Below, piece by piece: positions 6,659 through 8,223 of a DNA stretch of 8,223 nt. The first letter of the stretch is position 1; every line of letters starts with the position of its first letter. Source of the DNA: an uncultured Flavobacteriales bacterium (GTDB taxonomy: Bacteria; Bacteroidota; Bacteroidia; Flavobacteriales_D; Sanyastnellaceae); the NCBI GenBank assembly GCA_937967465.1, contig CALBSW010000197.1, positions 1-8,223 on the forward strand, written 5' to 3'. The notes beneath the pieces were generated by a model. The model ran no database searches, had not been told where the DNA came from, and saw nothing but the letters and a program-made list of their open reading frames with translations. The position numbers were made by a program, and so were the translations under genes.

Positions 6659-7558
6659 TCAGCGGGTCCGTGCGGTGACCCAACCTTCGAGTACGGCGAT
6701 GTGCGGTAGGGTCCCGGCGAGGAGGAAACTCAAGGCGGCCCGTTCCCGGAGGACCCCATCGTAAGCGAGCCATAGGATGACGCCGGCCATGACGGCGAAC
6801 GCCACGCTGAGCGGCAGGCTTTTCAGATACAGCCTCCCAAAGTCGTGGGCCACGCTCTGGCGTTCCTGGAATTCCTCAAAAAAGGCTTCCCGCGAATGGC
6901 CCAGCGCGAAGTACAAGGCGAATGCCAGCAGAAGGTCCTGTACCAGCCAGGCGATGAGTACGCCGCCCAGGACGAGCAGGCCATTGCGCCAAGTGCGGTG
7001 GAGCAGCAGGCCAAACAGCAAGGCTGCGCCTGACGCCAGCTGCAAGGGCAGGGTGTCTCCTCCAAACCCAGGACGGATGGCCCAACCGAAGTCTGCCAGC
7101 ACCAACAAGGCGTCGGGCCGCGTGACGAGCGGGGCGATCATGGCCAGACCGAGAAGAAGTCCGGACAGGGCGTCGGGGCGGGGGGTGTTGCGGCGCATGG
7201 CGTCCACACGGAGGTGGGACATCCCGAAGTGGTACGCACTGACCAGAAGAAATCCCCCGAGCATGATGCCGGGAACCGTCTCAAAGGCGGCCCAGGCCAC
7301 GCCGATGCCGGCGATGTAGGGGAGGGCAAAGGATTGGCGCAAAGGACCTTCCGGATCGCCGTGCATGTGGGCGTGGAGGATGTGGTCGAGCGCGCCGTGT
7401 TGGATACCGACGCCGGCAATGAGCAGGACGGCCAAGGGCAGCTGCACGCCAGGGACCCAAAGTCCGAGGGCGTGTCCAACGAGGGTGCCCGCCCCAAGGA
7501 GCCCGAGGGTCCAGAGGCGAACGCGCCCGGCGTGTTGGAATGTGTCGCTGCCAAACAT
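6659..7558 (-). CDS. blh: Brp/Blh family beta-carotene 15,15'-dioxygenase
   Basis: This is a 299-residue integral membrane protein that cleaves beta-carotene into two retinals, the chromophore of the rhodopsin encoded upstream of it. Many hydrophobic segments span the chain. Family motifs are IQHGALDH (52-59), SAYHFGMSHL (107-116), LYFALGHSREAFF (215-227) and LPHIAVLE (284-291). His54, His110 and His221 have nearly the same spacing as His21, His78 and His188 of the studied marine Blh from clone 66A03. The fourth iron ligand of that enzyme, His192, would fall on Ala225, so His238 or His286 may play this part here. The start is ATG 7558; a -7-like box lies four bases upstream. The gene follows the opsin by 67 bases on the same strand, the usual order in proteorhodopsin cassettes. 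No carotenoid synthesis genes are in the window, so beta-carotene must come from elsewhere in the genome. Confidence 0.9.
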   Translation of the reverse strand: MFGSDTFQHAGRVRLWTLGLLGAGTLVGHALGLWVPGVQLPLAVLLIAGVGIQHGALDHILHAHMHGDPEGPLRQSFALPYIAGIGVAWAAFETVPGIMLGGFLLVSAYHFGMSHLRVDAMRRNTPRPDALSGLLLGLAMIAPLVTRPDALLVLADFGWAIRPGFGGDTLPLQLASGAALLFGLLLHRTWRNGLLVLGGVLIAWLVQDLLLAFALYFALGHSREAFFEEFQERQSVAHDFGRLYLKSLPLSVAFAVMAGVILWLAYDGVLRERAALSFLLAGTLPHIAVLEGWVTARTR

Positions 7559-7562
7559 GGGG

Positions 7563-7570
7563 CAAAGGAA
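7563..7570 (-). promoter_or_regulatory. -7-like box upstream of blh
   Basis: Read on the minus strand, TTCCTTTG agrees with TAnnTTTG at five of six fixed positions and ends four bases (CCCC) before the blh ATG. It overlaps the distal arm of the intergenic hairpin. No -33 TTTG is seen. It could give blh a weak promoter of its own, or be a by-product of the pyrimidine-rich hairpin arm. Confidence 0.25.
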
Positions 7571-7608
7571 AGGCCCACCCCCGAGAAGGGAGTGGGCCCA
7601 GTTTCCTT
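7565..7608 (-). terminator. Strong hairpin between opsin and blh, terminator or attenuator
   Basis: On the minus strand AAGGAAA, a CTG bulge and GGCCCAC (7608-7592) pair with GTGGGCC and TTTCCTT (7578-7565). Inside, CCC pairs with GGG, next to a T-G wobble, around a TTCTC loop. About eighteen pairs form in all. It lies 17 bases after the opsin stop and 6 bases before the blh ATG. The distal arm is T rich and ends TTTCCTTTG, so partial termination after the opsin or 3' end protection of the opsin mRNA is plausible. Confidence 0.6.
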
Positions 7609-7625
7609 AGCAGTATTCGGAGGGA

Positions 7626-8222
7626 TTAGCCTTTGGCGCCGTCCTTGATGGCGAGGGCGTAAATCACCAGACCGAATCCGATCTTGTTGATGGCGTCACC
7701 GATGTTGTAGACAACATCCATGGAAGCCTGAGCGGCTTCGGCGTCAGCCACCATCTTCATGCCGAACAGGCCGCCCTCGGTACCGAGGATGTAGCCCAGC
7801 GGGTAGATGGCCCAACCCACGAGGACGAACCACGCGAGCACCTTGTTGGCTTGAGCAACGGCACCACCGGCGTTGTCGGCCAGTTGGCGAACCTCACCCA
7901 TCCACACGAGGTAGGCGATGTAGAAGTAGGCGATACCGGAGATCAGACCCCAGACCCAGCTTCCGGTCGGCGTGTTGTAGATGGTCTCACCGAGGTAACC
8001 GGTGACGAGCATGACGACAGAAGCCACGATGAGCTTCCACATCAGACCCATGGTTCCACCTGCCTTCTTCGTGATGAGGTAGAACTCCACACACATGAGC
8101 GGAACCGTCAAGGTCCAGTCCACATAGCGGAAGAACGTCGGGCTGTCACCCGTCGCAAAGTGGTAGCTCCGCATGTAGTAGTAGTGGACGAACGCGATGA
8201 ACGTGATCAATCCACTCACGAG
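7626..8222 (-). CDS. Proteorhodopsin, light-driven proton pump (N-terminus outside window)
   Basis: The frame is open to the window end, so the first helix is missing. The GTG at 8219 lies inside the gene and is not the start. About 198 residues remain, covering helices B to G; numbers here follow green proteorhodopsin. HYYYMR carries His75. RYVDWTLTVPLMCVEFYLI in helix C carries Asp97 (proton acceptor), Thr101 and Glu108 (proton donor), the DTE motif of outward proton pumps, with Met at tuning position 105, as in green-absorbing flavobacterial forms. Helix F has WAIYPLGY. Helix G has YNIGDAINKIGFG, whose Lys (codon 7683-7685) binds retinal as a Schiff base. In helix E a Gly (codon 7947-7949) aligns with Phe152 of proteorhodopsin and Gly156 of xanthorhodopsin, the carotenoid-antenna site. 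The pump moves protons out of the cell in light. blh follows on the same strand and provides retinal; its distance and a strong hairpin suggest separate dosage. The promoter lies outside the window. Confidence 0.97.
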   Translation of the reverse strand, partial: LVSGLITFIAFVHYYYMRSYHFATGDSPTFFRYVDWTLTVPLMCVEFYLITKKAGGTMGLMWKLIVASVVMLVTGYLGETIYNTPTGSWVWGLISGIAYFYIAYLVWMGEVRQLADNAGGAVAQANKVLAWFVLVGWAIYPLGYILGTEGGLFGMKMVADAEAAQASMDVVYNIGDAINKIGFGLVIYALAIKDGAKG

Positions 8223-8223
8223 G

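Noticed and set aside
8217..8219. GTG as start codon of the rhodopsin
   Set aside because: It would omit helix A. The frame continues to the window edge, so the real start lies outside.
1..8223. CRISPR array, insertion sequence, integrase, attachment site or replication origin
   Set aside because: No direct repeat series, transposase motifs, terminal inverted repeats or DnaA-box clusters were seen.

Overview
The window looks like a piece of a GC-rich, aquatic (probably marine) member of the Bacteroidota, most likely near Flavobacteriales. The evidence is a large secreted protein ending in a T9SS type A sorting domain, a Bacteroidota-type CotH architecture, DDGSC cysteine repeats, a proteorhodopsin of the flavobacterial type (Met at the spectral tuning site), TAnnTTTG-like promoter boxes and no clear Shine-Dalgarno sequences. 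The lineage below this level cannot be fixed from the sequence alone.

Left part (1-4400), plus strand: the 3' end of an NTF2/SnoaL-like gene, a 1098-residue secreted CotH-kinase-family protein, and a small secreted protein with a Kazal inhibitor domain, two DDGSC repeats and a terminal dockerin-like calcium loop. Kazal and CotH genes are 33 bases apart but each seems to have its own promoter.

Middle part (4458-6654), plus strand: selU (tRNA 2-selenouridine synthase) followed by selD (selenophosphate synthase). SelD makes selenophosphate from selenide and ATP. SelU uses it to replace the sulfur of 2-thiouridine at the wobble base of certain tRNAs. Nothing in the window points to selenocysteine insertion.

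Right part (6659-8223), minus strand: blh (beta-carotene dioxygenase, which makes retinal) and, upstream of it in transcription order, a proteorhodopsin cut by the window end. Together they form a light-driven proton pump plus the enzyme for its chromophore. They are separated by a very strong hairpin. selD and blh converge with only four bases between their stop codons.

I found no wholly new system. The points most worth checking are: a glycine at the carotenoid-antenna fenestration site of the rhodopsin; the opsin/blh hairpin; a Blh lacking one of the four histidines described as essential in a marine homologue; an altered Walker A in SelU; and promoter boxes so close to start codons that several genes may be leaderless.
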